Positions 1 to 8,906 of a DNA stretch of 64,000 nt are shown here, piece by piece. The translations under genes were made by a program, and so were the position numbers. Numbering within the stretch: the first letter of the stretch is position 1; the number at the start of each line of letters is the position of its first letter. The notes beneath the pieces are model-generated. The model searched no databases, was not told the DNA's origin, and saw only the letters and a list, made by a program, of their open reading frames with translations. Source of the DNA: Streptomyces sp. ISL-1 (GTDB lineage Bacteria > Actinomycetota > Actinomycetes > Streptomycetales > Streptomycetaceae); NCBI RefSeq assembly GCF_018614585.1, contig NZ_JAGGOI010000002.1, forward strand, positions 1 to 64,000, in the 5' to 3' direction.

Positions 1-2
1 CC

Positions 3-257
3 GAGAACGAGAGCCGGATCCTCGTCCACGACGCGCACAGCGCCAGCCCGACCACCGCCTTCGCACTCTCCCGCCTCGCCGACCCCGACACCCTGCACAA
101 CACCCCCATCGGGGTACTGCGCAGCGTGGAGCGGCCGGTCTACGACACGATGATGTCCGACCAACTCGACACCGCCATCGAGCAGAACGGCAAGGGCGAC
201 CTCGCCGCCCTCCTCACCGGCAACGACACCTGGACCGTCGCCAAGGGGAACGGATGA
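3..257 (+). CDS. 2-oxoacid:ferredoxin oxidoreductase beta subunit, C-terminal part (partial at window edge)
   Basis: Only the last 84 codons are present; the gene runs off the left edge. The family uses TPP and iron-sulfur clusters to oxidise 2-oxoglutarate or pyruvate to the acyl-CoA with ferredoxin as acceptor. What is visible is the C-terminal tail after the TPP-binding core, with the conserved run VHDAH, FALSRLADPDTL, TPIGV and PVYD, ending in LLTGNDTWTV. This tail is typical of actinobacterial KorB-like subunits. The alpha subunit should lie just upstream, outside the window. A strong hairpin follows the stop codon directly, so this is the end of its operon. The call rests on tail similarity recalled from the family; no catalytic residue is visible. 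Confidence 0.8.
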   Translation, partial: ENESRILVHDAHSASPTTAFALSRLADPDTLHNTPIGVLRSVERPVYDTMMSDQLDTAIEQNGKGDLAALLTGNDTWTVAKGNG

Positions 258-287
258 GGGCGGGTGGGGCCTATGCCCCACCCGCCC
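258..287 (+). terminator. Rho-independent-like terminator after the oxidoreductase gene
   Basis: A perfect 13-bp inverted repeat (258-270 with 275-287) around a 4-nt loop starts on the base after the stop codon and is followed by a short T-rich stretch. It separates the operon from the convergent DUF427 gene. Confidence 0.85.
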
Positions 288-297
288 TTCCTTGTTC

Positions 298-702
298 TCA
301 GACCGCCGGCGGTTCCGGGGCTTCCCCCGTCACCTGGATGTCGGCGACGTTGTCGTAGAACGACAGATACCTCTTGATGTCCAGGACCGACTGGAGCGGC
401 TCCTGATACGACCAGGCCACGTCCGTCCGTACCGCCGCGTCCGCCCCGGTGTTCCCGCCGTGGAAAGACCAGTACGAGGCCTCGCCCTTGTAGGGACACG
501 TGGTGTGGGTGTCGGTCGGCTCGAAGAGCGTCAGGTTCACGTCCTCGGCCGGAAGGTAGTAACGGACCGGCAGGCCGGTCTCGTACACCAGGACGGGGCG
601 GCTCGACGAGGAGACCAGCTGTCCGTCTATCTCGACCCTGATGTGCTGTGTGCTGGGGACCGCAGTCACACGGTGGTCCGGGTCCGGGTGGGTGTTGGGC
701 AC
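298..702 (-). CDS. DUF427 domain protein
   Basis: A 134-residue protein that is almost entirely one DUF427 domain. Diagnostic pieces are VYETGLPVRYYLP (about residues 40-52), the TCPYKGEASYWS core (about 68-79) and the aromatic YLSFYDNV near the end. Family members adopt a small beta-barrel and have no settled biochemical role. The GTG start follows an AAGGAG ribosome binding site at good spacing. It lies just upstream of, and in the same direction as, nothing else: the next minus-strand gene, the aldo/keto reductase, ends 28 bases before this start, so the two may be cotranscribed. Confidence 0.85.
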   Translation of the reverse strand: MPNTHPDPDHRVTAVPSTQHIRVEIDGQLVSSSSRPVLVYETGLPVRYYLPAEDVNLTLFEPTDTHTTCPYKGEASYWSFHGGNTGADAAVRTDVAWSYQEPLQSVLDIKRYLSFYDNVADIQVTGEAPEPPAV

Positions 703-730
703 GGGGGACTCCTTCTCGGGCGGGCGGCCG

Positions 731-1603
731 TCAGCCGGCGGCGGTGATGGCCTGGTACTCCTCGTCGGACAGTTCGATCAGCGCGCTCGCGGTGTTCTCC
801 TCCACGTGGGCCACCGACGAGGTGCCGGGGATCGGGAGCAGTGCCGGGGAGTGGCGCAGCAGCCAGGCCAGCGCGAGCTGTGCCGGAGTGGCGTCGTGGT
901 CCTTGAGCACGGACTGCAGCGGGCTGCCGGGCTCCGCGAGCTGCCCCATGGCGATGGGGAACCAGGGGATGAAGGCGAGGCCCTGTTGCTCGGCGTAGCG
1001 CAGGACGTCCTCGGACTTGCGCTCGGCCAGGTTGTAGAGGTTCTGCACCGAGACGATCTCGGCGACGGCGCGGGCCTTCTCGAGCTCCTCGACCGTTACC
1101 TCGGACAGGCCGAGGTGGCGGATCTTGCCCTCCTGCTGCAGGGCGGCGAGCTCGCCCACCTGGTCCTCCAGCGGGAGCGCGGGGTCGATCCGGTGCAGCT
1201 GGAGCAAGCCGATGGTCTCCACGCCGAGGTGGCGGAGGTTCAGCTCCACCTGCTGGCGGAGGTATTCCGGGCGGCCGACCGGGCGCCAGTCGTCGGGTCC
1301 TGGCCGGGAGAGGCCCACCTTGGTGGCGATGACCAGGTCGTCCGTGTAGGGGTGGAGGGCCCTCTTGATCAGCTGGTCGCTGATGAAGGGGCCGTAGGAG
1401 TCGGCCGTGTCGATGAAGTTCACCCCGAGTTCCACGGCGCGGCGCAGTACGCGGACCGCCTCGTCGGGGTCGGCCGGCTCGCCCCAGATGCCGGGGCCGG
1501 TGAGCCGCATGGCGCCGTAGCCGAGCCGGTTGACGGTGAGATCCCCGCCGATCCGGAAGGTGCCCGCCGCGGCGGCGGGCTGCGTCGTGAGGTGTGTGGT
1601 CAT
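731..1603 (-). CDS. Aldo/keto reductase
   Basis: A 290-residue soluble NADPH-dependent oxidoreductase. The tetrad residues are in place: Asp and Tyr in NFIDTADSYG (about 60), Lys in VIATKVG (about 90) and His in LLQLHRIDP (about 130). The barrel ends with the usual IPGTSS cofactor segment. The start chosen (MTTHLTTQ) is preceded by GAAAGG; a longer in-frame start at 1630 lacks such a site. It is divergent from the TetR gene at 1703, the usual arrangement for a repressor controlling a neighbouring reductase. The natural substrate cannot be told from sequence. Confidence 0.9.
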   Translation of the reverse strand: MTTHLTTQPAAAAGTFRIGGDLTVNRLGYGAMRLTGPGIWGEPADPDEAVRVLRRAVELGVNFIDTADSYGPFISDQLIKRALHPYTDDLVIATKVGLSRPGPDDWRPVGRPEYLRQQVELNLRHLGVETIGLLQLHRIDPALPLEDQVGELAALQQEGKIRHLGLSEVTVEELEKARAVAEIVSVQNLYNLAERKSEDVLRYAEQQGLAFIPWFPIAMGQLAEPGSPLQSVLKDHDATPAQLALAWLLRHSPALLPIPGTSSVAHVEENTASALIELSDEEYQAITAAG

Positions 1604-1633
1604 TGCGTGAGCCTTTCGGAGAGCCATCATTGC

Positions 1634-1670
1634 TATACGGCGTTCACAATATATATGGCGTGAAAAATAT
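1634..1670. promoter_or_regulatory. Candidate operator: direct repeats in the AKR/TetR intergenic region
   Basis: Two copies of TATAYGGCGT lie 18 bp apart (1634-1643 and 1652-1661) in an unusually AT-rich 99-bp divergent promoter region. They are plausible binding sites for the adjacent TetR protein. No clean palindrome was found, so the assignment is tentative. Confidence 0.4.
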
Positions 1671-1702
1671 GGGCGGAGCGTTCATGATTCAACGCTGCTA
1701 AG

Positions 1703-2434
1703 ATGTCGAGCATGGGAGAGGTGACTCAAAGCCGGAGGATGCGTCTACGCGAGGCCACAACTGCGGAGATCAAGGCCACCGCGCTCAAGCACATGGCATC
1801 GAGCGGCACCGCCGCGATCTCGTTGCGGGCGATCGCCCGTGACATGGGGATGACGGCCGGTGCCATTTACAGCTACTTCGACACGCGCGACAACCTCGTC
1901 AGCGTGCTGATCGCCGATGTCTACAACGCCCTCGCCGGCACGCTGGAGGCGGCCCGCGACAGTCGTCCGCACGACGATCCGGCCGCCCAGATCCTGGCGT
2001 ACGGCCAGGCGTACCGGGACTGGGCGGTCGCCAACCCGGAGGAGTTCCGGCTGGTGTACGGCGATCCCGTGCCCGACTACCAGCCGCCCGAGGGCGGCGT
2101 GGCGGCGGAGGCCGAGCACCGTGCCTGCGCGGTGCTGACTGGCATTGTGGCGGCGGCCTGGCCGAAGGCGCAGCACCTGCACATCGGCAGCGACCACACC
2201 TGGTCCGACTTCGACCCGGGGTTCGCGGGCCTGATCCGTGAGTCCTTCCCCGATCTTCCACCGGCGGCCGTGGCCCTGTCGCTGAGGGTCTGGGGCCGTA
2301 TGCACGGCCTGGTGTCCCTGGAGGTCTACGGCCACCTGCGGCCCCAGGTCTCGGACCCCGCGAAGCTGTACCGGGCGGAGATGATGGACCTCTCCAAGTC
2401 CCTGGGGCATGTGCTGGTGGACGAGGCTCATTAG
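1703..2434 (+). CDS. TetR-family transcriptional regulator
   Basis: A 243-residue repressor-type regulator. The N-terminal helix-turn-helix spans about residues 22-66 (ISLRAIARDMGMTAGAIYSYF is the recognition unit, then TRDNLVSVLI). The C-terminal ligand domain resembles the WHG-type TetR_C group, with RDWAVANPEEFRLVYGDP near residue 112. A second ATG nine bases downstream could also be the start. It is divergent from the aldo/keto reductase and probably controls it. Its stop codon overlaps by four bases the stop of the convergent acyl-CoA dehydrogenase-like gene. Confidence 0.88.
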   Translation: MSSMGEVTQSRRMRLREATTAEIKATALKHMASSGTAAISLRAIARDMGMTAGAIYSYFDTRDNLVSVLIADVYNALAGTLEAARDSRPHDDPAAQILAYGQAYRDWAVANPEEFRLVYGDPVPDYQPPEGGVAAEAEHRACAVLTGIVAAAWPKAQHLHIGSDHTWSDFDPGFAGLIRESFPDLPPAAVALSLRVWGRMHGLVSLEVYGHLRPQVSDPAKLYRAEMMDLSKSLGHVLVDEAH

Positions 2435-4182
2435 GCCCCGGCTCCGCCGTGCAGTTCCGCATAGGTCCGCTCGGCCAGCCACTGGCGGCTGATCTTGGCG
2501 TACGCGGGTCGGGGCTCGGTGCCTGAGGGCGAGCCGGATTCCGCGTAGAGCTGCCGCCAGAGGTCGGCGAGCCGGTGCCCGGCCGTCGTGCAGTACACCT
2601 CTGCGAGCTGCCCGCCCTCGGCCGGATCGCCGGCCACGCCCTGCCCGGCCGCCCTGGCCAGGACCGCGCACACCGCGAACAGTTCGGCCGCGATGCGGCC
2701 GAGGAGGATCACGGTGTGCTCCTCCTCGAAGAGACGGTCCTGGTCCGGGAAGCGGCGGACCAGCTCACGGCACTTCTCGTGGAAGCGCTGCACCTGCTGC
2801 TTCGCGGACCCGAGGTGGGTGCGGTTGGCGGGGGACAGCCCGGCCTCGGCCGGGTGTTCCGCGCCGAGGCCCTGGCCGGGTTCGCCCACGGCGCCGGAGT
2901 AGTGGCGGGCCAGCAGCTTGCGGCCCGCCTGGCTGTCGAGCTGGAAGTCGACATTGCCGGCGATCCGCAGTCCGCGCGCATCGCGCAGCCTGCGCTCCAA
3001 CGGCACGGGCGGCGCGCCTCGCCGGAGCTTGCTCGGTACGGTCTCGATGCCCTCGCCTCCGTACAGCGACACCGTCCGGTCGACGATCCGCCAACTGGCG
3101 CGCACCGCGAGGTTCTTGGCGGCGAGCCGTTCGAACCATCGGTCGGCCGGGCCGGAGTCCAGCAGACTCCACCGGATGACGCTCTCCACCGCGTACACCT
3201 CGGCGAGCGTGTCGCCGAGTATCCGCTGGATCGCGTCGTACTCGCCCAGGCCGCGGCCGTTGATACTGCGCCGCGCGATGAACTCGCCGGACCACTGCAG
3301 GCAGAGCTTCGAAATCGCCACGGCCGGCGCGGCGGTGAAGTACAGCTGGCCGATCAGGACCGCCGAGGCCATCAGGTCCGGGAACCGCGGATCCTCGGGT
3401 TCGCTCCGTACGATGTACTCGGCGGGGACCCGCACCTCGTCGAGGCGCAGCGCCCCGTTGGGGAGTCCCCTGCTGCCGGTGAACTCGATGCGGGAGGTCA
3501 CCTCGAAGCCGGCGGCGGAGGTGTCCACGAAGCAGATACACAACCGCCTGCCGTCCGGGCCGTGCTCGGTGGCCGCCACGGGCAGCAGGTCCGCCACTGG
3601 GCCGTGGCCGGTGAAGACCTTCTCGCCCCGGAGTACGTAGCAGGCGCCGTCCTCTGACCTGGTCGCCGTCGTCCCTGGCCAGGCGTTGTTCTGCCCGGCG
3701 GGCTCGGTGAGGCCGAAGCCGGAGATGGCTCCCTCCTGGAGCCGCGTGGTCACGAAATCCGCCAGCGGCCCCGGGGGCAGCGCGGGGAGCAGGGCCGGGG
3801 CGCCGACGCCGGCCTGGATGGCCAGCATCTGTCCCGCGGGCATGCACCAACTCGCGGCGCGCTCCACGGCGCGGAAGGCGTCGTACGCGGACAGCTCGAG
3901 GCCGCCGACCTCCGCGCCGAGACACAGCTTGAGGTAGCCGCTCTCGCGCAGGTCCCGCAGGAATCCGGCCGGCAGTTCACCGGTCAGGTCCACGTCGTCA
4001 GGGTCCAGGCGGGCGCGGAGGAAAGCCTCCAGCCCGGCCACGGTGGCGTCGCCCGCGGCATGCTCCTGCGCGCTCTGCCGGGGGAAGGGGTGGAACAGCC
4101 CCCACTCGAGCCGCCCGGAGTCCAGGGCGTCGAGAAAGCTCGGGGCGGGCCGCTGCCCGCATTCGTATGTCCGTGAACTCAT
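2431..4182 (-). CDS. Acyl-CoA dehydrogenase/oxidase-like flavoprotein
   Basis: A 583-residue FAD protein of the acyl-CoA dehydrogenase superfamily, longer than the usual 380-400. The N-terminal helical domain carries LKLCLGAEVGGLELS. The middle beta domain has the flavin-contact segment ISGFGLTEPAGQNNAW and the usual RGEKVFTGHG. The C-terminal helical domain holds the SLYGGEGIETVPSK and RRLRDARGLRIAGNVDF region, where typical members read RD-R-IYEGT. About 180 residues extend past the standard fold. Its ATG overlaps the stop of the downstream-numbered P450 by four bases, so the two are translationally coupled and likely act on one substrate, possibly carrier-bound. The substrate is unknown and no matching pathway was recognised. 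Confidence 0.75.
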   Translation of the reverse strand: MSSRTYECGQRPAPSFLDALDSGRLEWGLFHPFPRQSAQEHAAGDATVAGLEAFLRARLDPDDVDLTGELPAGFLRDLRESGYLKLCLGAEVGGLELSAYDAFRAVERAASWCMPAGQMLAIQAGVGAPALLPALPPGPLADFVTTRLQEGAISGFGLTEPAGQNNAWPGTTATRSEDGACYVLRGEKVFTGHGPVADLLPVAATEHGPDGRRLCICFVDTSAAGFEVTSRIEFTGSRGLPNGALRLDEVRVPAEYIVRSEPEDPRFPDLMASAVLIGQLYFTAAPAVAISKLCLQWSGEFIARRSINGRGLGEYDAIQRILGDTLAEVYAVESVIRWSLLDSGPADRWFERLAAKNLAVRASWRIVDRTVSLYGGEGIETVPSKLRRGAPPVPLERRLRDARGLRIAGNVDFQLDSQAGRKLLARHYSGAVGEPGQGLGAEHPAEAGLSPANRTHLGSAKQQVQRFHEKCRELVRRFPDQDRLFEEEHTVILLGRIAAELFAVCAVLARAAGQGVAGDPAEGGQLAEVYCTTAGHRLADLWRQLYAESGSPSGTEPRPAYAKISRQWLAERTYAELHGGAGA

Positions 4183-5453
4183 GGCACGAGCTCCACGGGC
4201 ACATCGAGCAGCACGGTGTGCTTGTTGTTGGGGGCCCAGGTCTCGGGGCCGGTCATCCGGATCTCCTCGACCCGGTCCAGCAGTGCCTCCAGGGCCAGCC
4301 GGATCTCGAGGCGCCCGAACGCGTCACCGAGGCAGTAGTGGACGCCGTGCCCGAAGGACAGATGTGGGTTCGGGTCGCGGTGGATGTCGAAGCGGGAAGC
4401 GTGCGGGAACACGGACTCGTCCCGGTTGGCGGCGGGCCACCACAGCGTCACCTTCTCGCCGGCCCGCATCCGCACGCGGTGCAGTTCGACGTCCTGGGTG
4501 AGCGTGCGCCGGTTGTACGGGTTGGCCGGGAGCCAGCGCAGCACCTCCTCCACCGCAGTCGGCAGCAGGGACCGGTCCTTGCGCAACTCCCGCCACTGCT
4601 CCGGGTGCTGGGCGAAGGCGAGCAGTCCCCCGGCGATGGTGTTCCGCGGCTGCTCGAAGCCGCTCACCAGCATGACGCTGGCGTTCGCCTCGCGCTCGAC
4701 CTCGGAGAGCGGCGGCTGGCCCGAGCCCTCGGGCAGCTCTCCGACCGCCAGCACGGTGCCGAGGTCGTCGGCCGGGTTCAGGCGCTTGGCGGCGAGCAGG
4801 GTGGTGAAGTACCCCCGCAGGTCGGTGTAGGTCTGCTTGGACTGTTCGTCGACCTTGCCGGTCCGGCGGTGGGTGAAGCCCAGGACGGCGTGCACCCAGG
4901 CGGTCAGCTGCTCCCAGTCCTCCGGCCCGACGCCGAGCAGCATCGCCACGGAACGCAGCGAGAACGGCTCGGAGTAGTCGTCGACGAGATTGCAGGTGCC
5001 ACGGGCGACCGCCGCGTCCGCGAGCTCCACTGCGGTGGCTCGAAGGGTCGGCTCCAGCTTGGCCACTGCGTCGGCGACGGCGGGGCCGAGCAGATGCTTG
5101 AACACGTCGTGCCGCGGGTTGTCCATCATGGCCAGGACGGTGCCGGTGAGACCGCCGCCGTAGGGGAGGTCCTCCAGGTGGGAGCCGCCGCCGGCCCGCC
5201 CCCCGCCGCCCTGCGAGGAGAAGACGGGGTCGACCGAGGCGGCCGCGACATCGGCGTGCCGGGTCAGCACCCAGAAACCCTCGCCGTCGGGCAGGGTGCC
5301 CGCCGGGTGGCGGAGCACCGGTGCCTCACGGCGCAGCCGGGCGAAGAGTTCGTAAGGAATTCCCTCGGCGAACCGGGACTGATCCGTCAGATCGAAGCCG
5401 TCCAGGACCGGGGGAAAATCCTGTCCCGTGCCCGAATGTTTTTCGGTACCCAT
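4179..5453 (-). CDS. Cytochrome P450 (bacterial class I) with atypical I-helix
   Basis: A 424-residue soluble P450. The haem-binding loop FGHGVHYCLGDAFGRLE (about residue 360) and the ExxR pair (EEVLRW, about 295) are intact, so haem binding is expected. The I-helix reads LVSGFEQPRNTIAGG where most bacterial P450s have AGHETTRN. The conserved oxygen-activating Thr is thus replaced by Pro and the preceding Thr by Gln, while the acidic Glu remains. That suggests substrate-assisted proton delivery or a carrier-bound substrate. GAGG lies 5 nt before the ATG. It is coupled to the flavoprotein gene and divergent from a second P450. Electrons must come from ferredoxins encoded elsewhere. Confidence 0.92.
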   Translation of the reverse strand: MGTEKHSGTGQDFPPVLDGFDLTDQSRFAEGIPYELFARLRREAPVLRHPAGTLPDGEGFWVLTRHADVAAASVDPVFSSQGGGGRAGGGSHLEDLPYGGGLTGTVLAMMDNPRHDVFKHLLGPAVADAVAKLEPTLRATAVELADAAVARGTCNLVDDYSEPFSLRSVAMLLGVGPEDWEQLTAWVHAVLGFTHRRTGKVDEQSKQTYTDLRGYFTTLLAAKRLNPADDLGTVLAVGELPEGSGQPPLSEVEREANASVMLVSGFEQPRNTIAGGLLAFAQHPEQWRELRKDRSLLPTAVEEVLRWLPANPYNRRTLTQDVELHRVRMRAGEKVTLWWPAANRDESVFPHASRFDIHRDPNPHLSFGHGVHYCLGDAFGRLEIRLALEALLDRVEEIRMTGPETWAPNNKHTVLLDVPVELVP

Positions 5454-5704
5454 ATCAACCTCACGGTAGCGAGTGCATAATGTGGCGCCCGGACGGAAAT
5501 GCCATTCCGGGAGTGCCAGGGAGGGCCCGTTTTTCGCGGAACGGGCCGCGCGGGCTCGAAGCTATCGGGGCTGCTCCTCGTGGCCAACCCCAGTCGTTGA
5601 TGTAGGGGTTTCCGCCTGCGGCTCAGGGGTTGGCGGTAGGGGTGGCTGGTCAGTAATTTGCGTCGAAGGAAAGTGGCTCTCAACCAATAAATGGGATGTG
5701 AGTA

Positions 5705-6979
5705 ATGACCGAGGCGCCAACCGTAAAGCTTCCAGACGTCACCACATATAATCCGGAAGTCGCGCGGCAGACGCTGCCGTTCGATCCGTTCGACCCCGAT
5801 TTCCACGCGGATCCCTATCCGCACTACAACGAGATCAGGGAACAGTCCGGCTCGGCATTCCGGACCGCCGAGGGAGTCGTCGCCGTATTCGGCTACGAGG
5901 AAGCCTCGTCGGTGATGAAGGACCCCCGCTTCGGCTGGGGTGTCAATCCGATGGTGGCGGATCAGTTCGTGGAGAACCCCACCAGTGGTGAGTCCGGGCG
6001 GATCCTGATGTTCATGGACCCGCCGGACCACACCCGCATACGCGGGCTGGTCTCCAAGGCGTTCACGCCGAAGATGATCGCGCAGCTCCGCCCCAAGGCG
6101 GCGCGGTACGCCGAGGAGCTTCTGGCCAAGGCGCTCGCGGACAGTCCGGACGGCCGGGTCGACCTGCAGGATGTGCTGTCCCGACCGCTGCCGGCCCTGG
6201 TGCTGAGCGACATGATGGACATCCCGTCCCGGTACCACCCGCTGTTCTTCGCCAACACCATGGAGAGCGGCCGGGGTCTGGACCCGGGGTTCACCCTCAC
6301 CGACGAGCAGAAGGCGGGGCGCAACGCCGCCCGCGACGTCTTCATCGATGCCGGTGTCGAGCTGGTCGCGGCCCGTCGTGCGAACCCGGGCGACGACCTG
6401 ATCAGTGAACTGGTCAAGGCGGAGCAGGAGGGCGACCGGCTCACCGAGTGGGAGCTCGCCATGCTCCTGATGAACCTGCTCGCCGCGGGCTTCGGCGCCA
6501 CAGCCGCCATGATCGGCAACGAGGTGTACAACCTGCTGTCCCATCCGGAGCAGGTCGACTGGCTGCGGTCGCACCCGGACCAAATGCCCGCGGCGGTCGA
6601 GGAACTGCTGCGGTACGACAGCACGCTGGCGATGGTGACCCGTACGGCGCTGGAGGACGCCGATGTGGCGGGCATTCCGGTGAGCAAGGGCGAGTACGTC
6701 GTCGTCATGATGGGGGCCGCCAATCGCGACCCTGCCAGCTTCCCGGACGGGGACAAGCTGGACATCACCCGCCCGTCGACCCGGAACCTCGGGTTCGGCC
6801 ACGGCATTCACTTCTGTGTCGCCGCGCCGGTTGCCCGGATGATCGCCCAGGAGGCGCTCGGCGCCCTGATCAAGCACGATGTGCGGCTTGCCGAGGAGGG
6901 TCCGGAGCGCTGGCCCGGCACCTCCCTGCGCGTGATCGGGAAGCTGCCGGTCGTTCTCGGTCCCGTCCTGGGGCCCTGA
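5705..6979 (+). CDS. Cytochrome P450 with atypical I-helix
   Basis: A 424-residue P450. The haem loop FGHGIHFCVAAPVARM (about residue 360) and the ExxR motif in VEELLRYDS (about 300) are present. The I-helix is LLAAGFGATAAMIGN. Compared with the usual AGHETTANMIGN, the Thr is kept but the acidic residue before it is Gly. It is thus the mirror of the divergent P450, which keeps the acid and loses the Thr. The haem-loop stretch VAAPVARM also departs from the common LGxxLAR form. It starts 251 bp from the other P450, with the shared promoter region between them, and is followed by an exporter gene in the same direction. Confidence 0.92.
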   Translation: MTEAPTVKLPDVTTYNPEVARQTLPFDPFDPDFHADPYPHYNEIREQSGSAFRTAEGVVAVFGYEEASSVMKDPRFGWGVNPMVADQFVENPTSGESGRILMFMDPPDHTRIRGLVSKAFTPKMIAQLRPKAARYAEELLAKALADSPDGRVDLQDVLSRPLPALVLSDMMDIPSRYHPLFFANTMESGRGLDPGFTLTDEQKAGRNAARDVFIDAGVELVAARRANPGDDLISELVKAEQEGDRLTEWELAMLLMNLLAAGFGATAAMIGNEVYNLLSHPEQVDWLRSHPDQMPAAVEELLRYDSTLAMVTRTALEDADVAGIPVSKGEYVVVMMGAANRDPASFPDGDKLDITRPSTRNLGFGHGIHFCVAAPVARMIAQEALGALIKHDVRLAEEGPERWPGTSLRVIGKLPVVLGPVLGP

Positions 6980-7244
6980 TCCCGCTCTGTCGCACACGTC
7001 TCTGTCGCACGCGTCGCTGGTCGGCCCTGGTCGGTGTCCACCGCCCGGGGCCGACCTGTTCCCGGGCATGCCTGTTCTCCGGGCACGCTTGACACTCTAC
7101 GCCGTGCCACTATTATCCTCGGTGGTAAGTCTGAACACTGCTTAGTATTCGAACGGCATGCACCAGCCGGTCGCCGGCGCGCTGTCTCCGCTCCTCTTAC
7201 TCCCTCCTCCCCCTCTCCTCGTCTCCCTGAAAGGGTCCGATCCA

Positions 7245-8708
7245 GTGGATGGTTCCGTTAGCCAGTCGCACCAGCGAGCCGGCCTCAGGCTTGCGCTGCT
7301 GGCGTTGGCCCAGTTCATCATCGCGATCGACTACAACATCGTCTTCGTGGCGCTGCCCGACATCGGCGACGCTCTGGGCTTCTCGCCCCAGACCCTGCAG
7401 TGGGTCGTGAGCTCGTACGCCGTTGCCTTCGGTGGCTTCCTGCTCTTCGGCGGCCGCGCGGCCGACAGGCTCGGCGCGCGCCGGATGTTCGTCATCGCCC
7501 TCGTCCTGTTCGGTGTCTCTGCGCTGGTCGGCGGCCTGGCCAACTCGCCCGAGGTACTGGTCCTCGCCCGTGCGGTGCAGGGTCTGGGTGGCGCGCTGCT
7601 GTTCCCGTCGACGCTGACGCTGATCGTCACCAGCTTCGCCGAGGGGCGCGAGCGTAACCGGGCGCTGGCAGTCTGGGGTTCCACCGGAAGCGGTGGCCTG
7701 GCCGCCGGCGCGCTGCTCGGCGGTGTGCTCACCGGCAGCCTCGGTTGGGCCTGGGTGTTCTTCGCGATGGTTCCTCTGGTCGTCATCGCGCTGATCGGTG
7801 CGCCCCTGCTGCTCACTCCCGATGCTCCCCGCTCGGGTGACCGTGGGGGCTTCGACATTCCGGGTGCACTCGTGGTCACGGTCGGTGCCACTCTGGTTGT
7901 CTTCGGCCTGGTCAGTGGGCCCGAGGCGGGCTGGACCGCTCCGCGGGCGCTCGGTTCGCTGGTCGTCGGTGCCCTGCTGATCGCCTCGTTCTTCCTGATC
8001 GAGGCGAAGACGAGCGCCCCGCTGGCCCCGCTGCGGATGTTCGGCAACCGCAGCCTCATCACCTCGATGCTGGTCGCGTTCCTGCACATGAGCGCGCTGA
8101 GCGGCGGCTACTACCTCTTCACCACGTACATCCAGAACATCCTGGGATACGACGCGCTGCAGGCCGGCCTCGCCTTCCTGCCGCTGGGTCTGCTTGCGAT
8201 GATCGCCGGCGGCAAGGTCGCGGCCTCGATGCTGAACAAGAGCGGCCTGCGTACGACCCTGTTCATCGGCATGCTCGTCTACGGCATCGGCATGGCCGCG
8301 ATGGCTGCCGGAATGTCGACCGGCGGCACGTACTGGTCGGTCCTGCCCGGCGTGGCCATCTACGGATTCGGTGGCGGCCTCGCCTTCACCACGATCTTCG
8401 CCACTGCCGGTTCCGGTGTGGACGCGAGTGAGCAGGGCGTCGCCTCCGCGCTGGCCTCCACGGCGCAGCAGATCGGCGCTGCCGTGGGCCTCGCTGCCCT
8501 CATCGTCATCGCCAACTCCGGCCTTGACGTGAGCGCGGGCGCCGCGGCTCCGGCGGTCGCCGATGTGGTCGCCGGACTGCGCGCCGCCGGCTGGGTGGCC
8601 GCCGGGGCAGCGGTGCTGGGCGCGCTGGTCGCGCTCAACCTCAAGAAGGCTCCCTCCTCGACCGCCGTCGCGGCCGACGAGGGGCGTGAGGTGACGGTCT
8701 CCAGCTGA
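7245..8708 (+). CDS. MFS drug:proton antiporter, 14-TM (DHA2, EmrB/QacA type)
   Basis: A 487-residue membrane transporter with about 14 hydrophobic segments. The first helix carries IAIDYNIVFVALPDIG, and the loop 2-3 signature is GGRAADRLGARRMF. The motif-C-like helix has WGSTGSGGLAAGALLGGVL. Such exporters expel amphipathic or aromatic compounds using the proton gradient. The GTG start at 7245 follows GAAAGGG. An upstream in-frame start at 7158 would add a low-complexity Leu/Pro leader and is less likely. Its position after the P450 fits export of, or self-protection from, the product of that cassette. Confidence 0.88.
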   Translation: MDGSVSQSHQRAGLRLALLALAQFIIAIDYNIVFVALPDIGDALGFSPQTLQWVVSSYAVAFGGFLLFGGRAADRLGARRMFVIALVLFGVSALVGGLANSPEVLVLARAVQGLGGALLFPSTLTLIVTSFAEGRERNRALAVWGSTGSGGLAAGALLGGVLTGSLGWAWVFFAMVPLVVIALIGAPLLLTPDAPRSGDRGGFDIPGALVVTVGATLVVFGLVSGPEAGWTAPRALGSLVVGALLIASFFLIEAKTSAPLAPLRMFGNRSLITSMLVAFLHMSALSGGYYLFTTYIQNILGYDALQAGLAFLPLGLLAMIAGGKVAASMLNKSGLRTTLFIGMLVYGIGMAAMAAGMSTGGTYWSVLPGVAIYGFGGGLAFTTIFATAGSGVDASEQGVASALASTAQQIGAAVGLAALIVIANSGLDVSAGAAAPAVADVVAGLRAAGWVAAGAAVLGALVALNLKKAPSSTAVAADEGREVTVSS

Positions 8709-8757
8709 CGCGGAGACTGCGCCACGGGGCCTGTTCACCAGGCCTCGCCACGCACTC

Positions 8758-8800
8758 GGGACCTGTGGCCGGGAAACCCCCGTAACTGGCCACAGGTCCC
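8758..8800 (+). terminator. Hairpin downstream of the MFS gene
   Basis: A 13-bp perfect inverted repeat (8758-8770 with 8788-8800) with a 17-nt loop lies 50 bp after the exporter stop codon. Confidence 0.6.
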
Positions 8801-8841
8801 GACCCATATGTGCTGCCCCCATATGTGAAGGCAGCAAATAT

Positions 8842-8887
8842 GCCGGTGCCCCGGACCCCTGCTCAGGCAGGGGTCCGGGGCACCGGC
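8842..8887. terminator. Bidirectional hairpin between the MFS gene and egtD
   Basis: A perfect 21-bp inverted repeat (8842-8862 with 8867-8887) with a 4-nt loop sits between two convergent genes, 19 bp from the egtD stop codon. It can terminate transcription from both sides. Confidence 0.85.
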
Positions 8888-8906
8888 GCGTTCGGCGGCC
8901 GGAGGA

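Noticed and set aside
2575..5480. Long plus-strand frames opposite the acyl-CoA dehydrogenase-like and P450 genes
   Set aside because: Shadow frames without similarity; the minus-strand genes have haem-loop and flavin motifs and overlapping start/stop codons.
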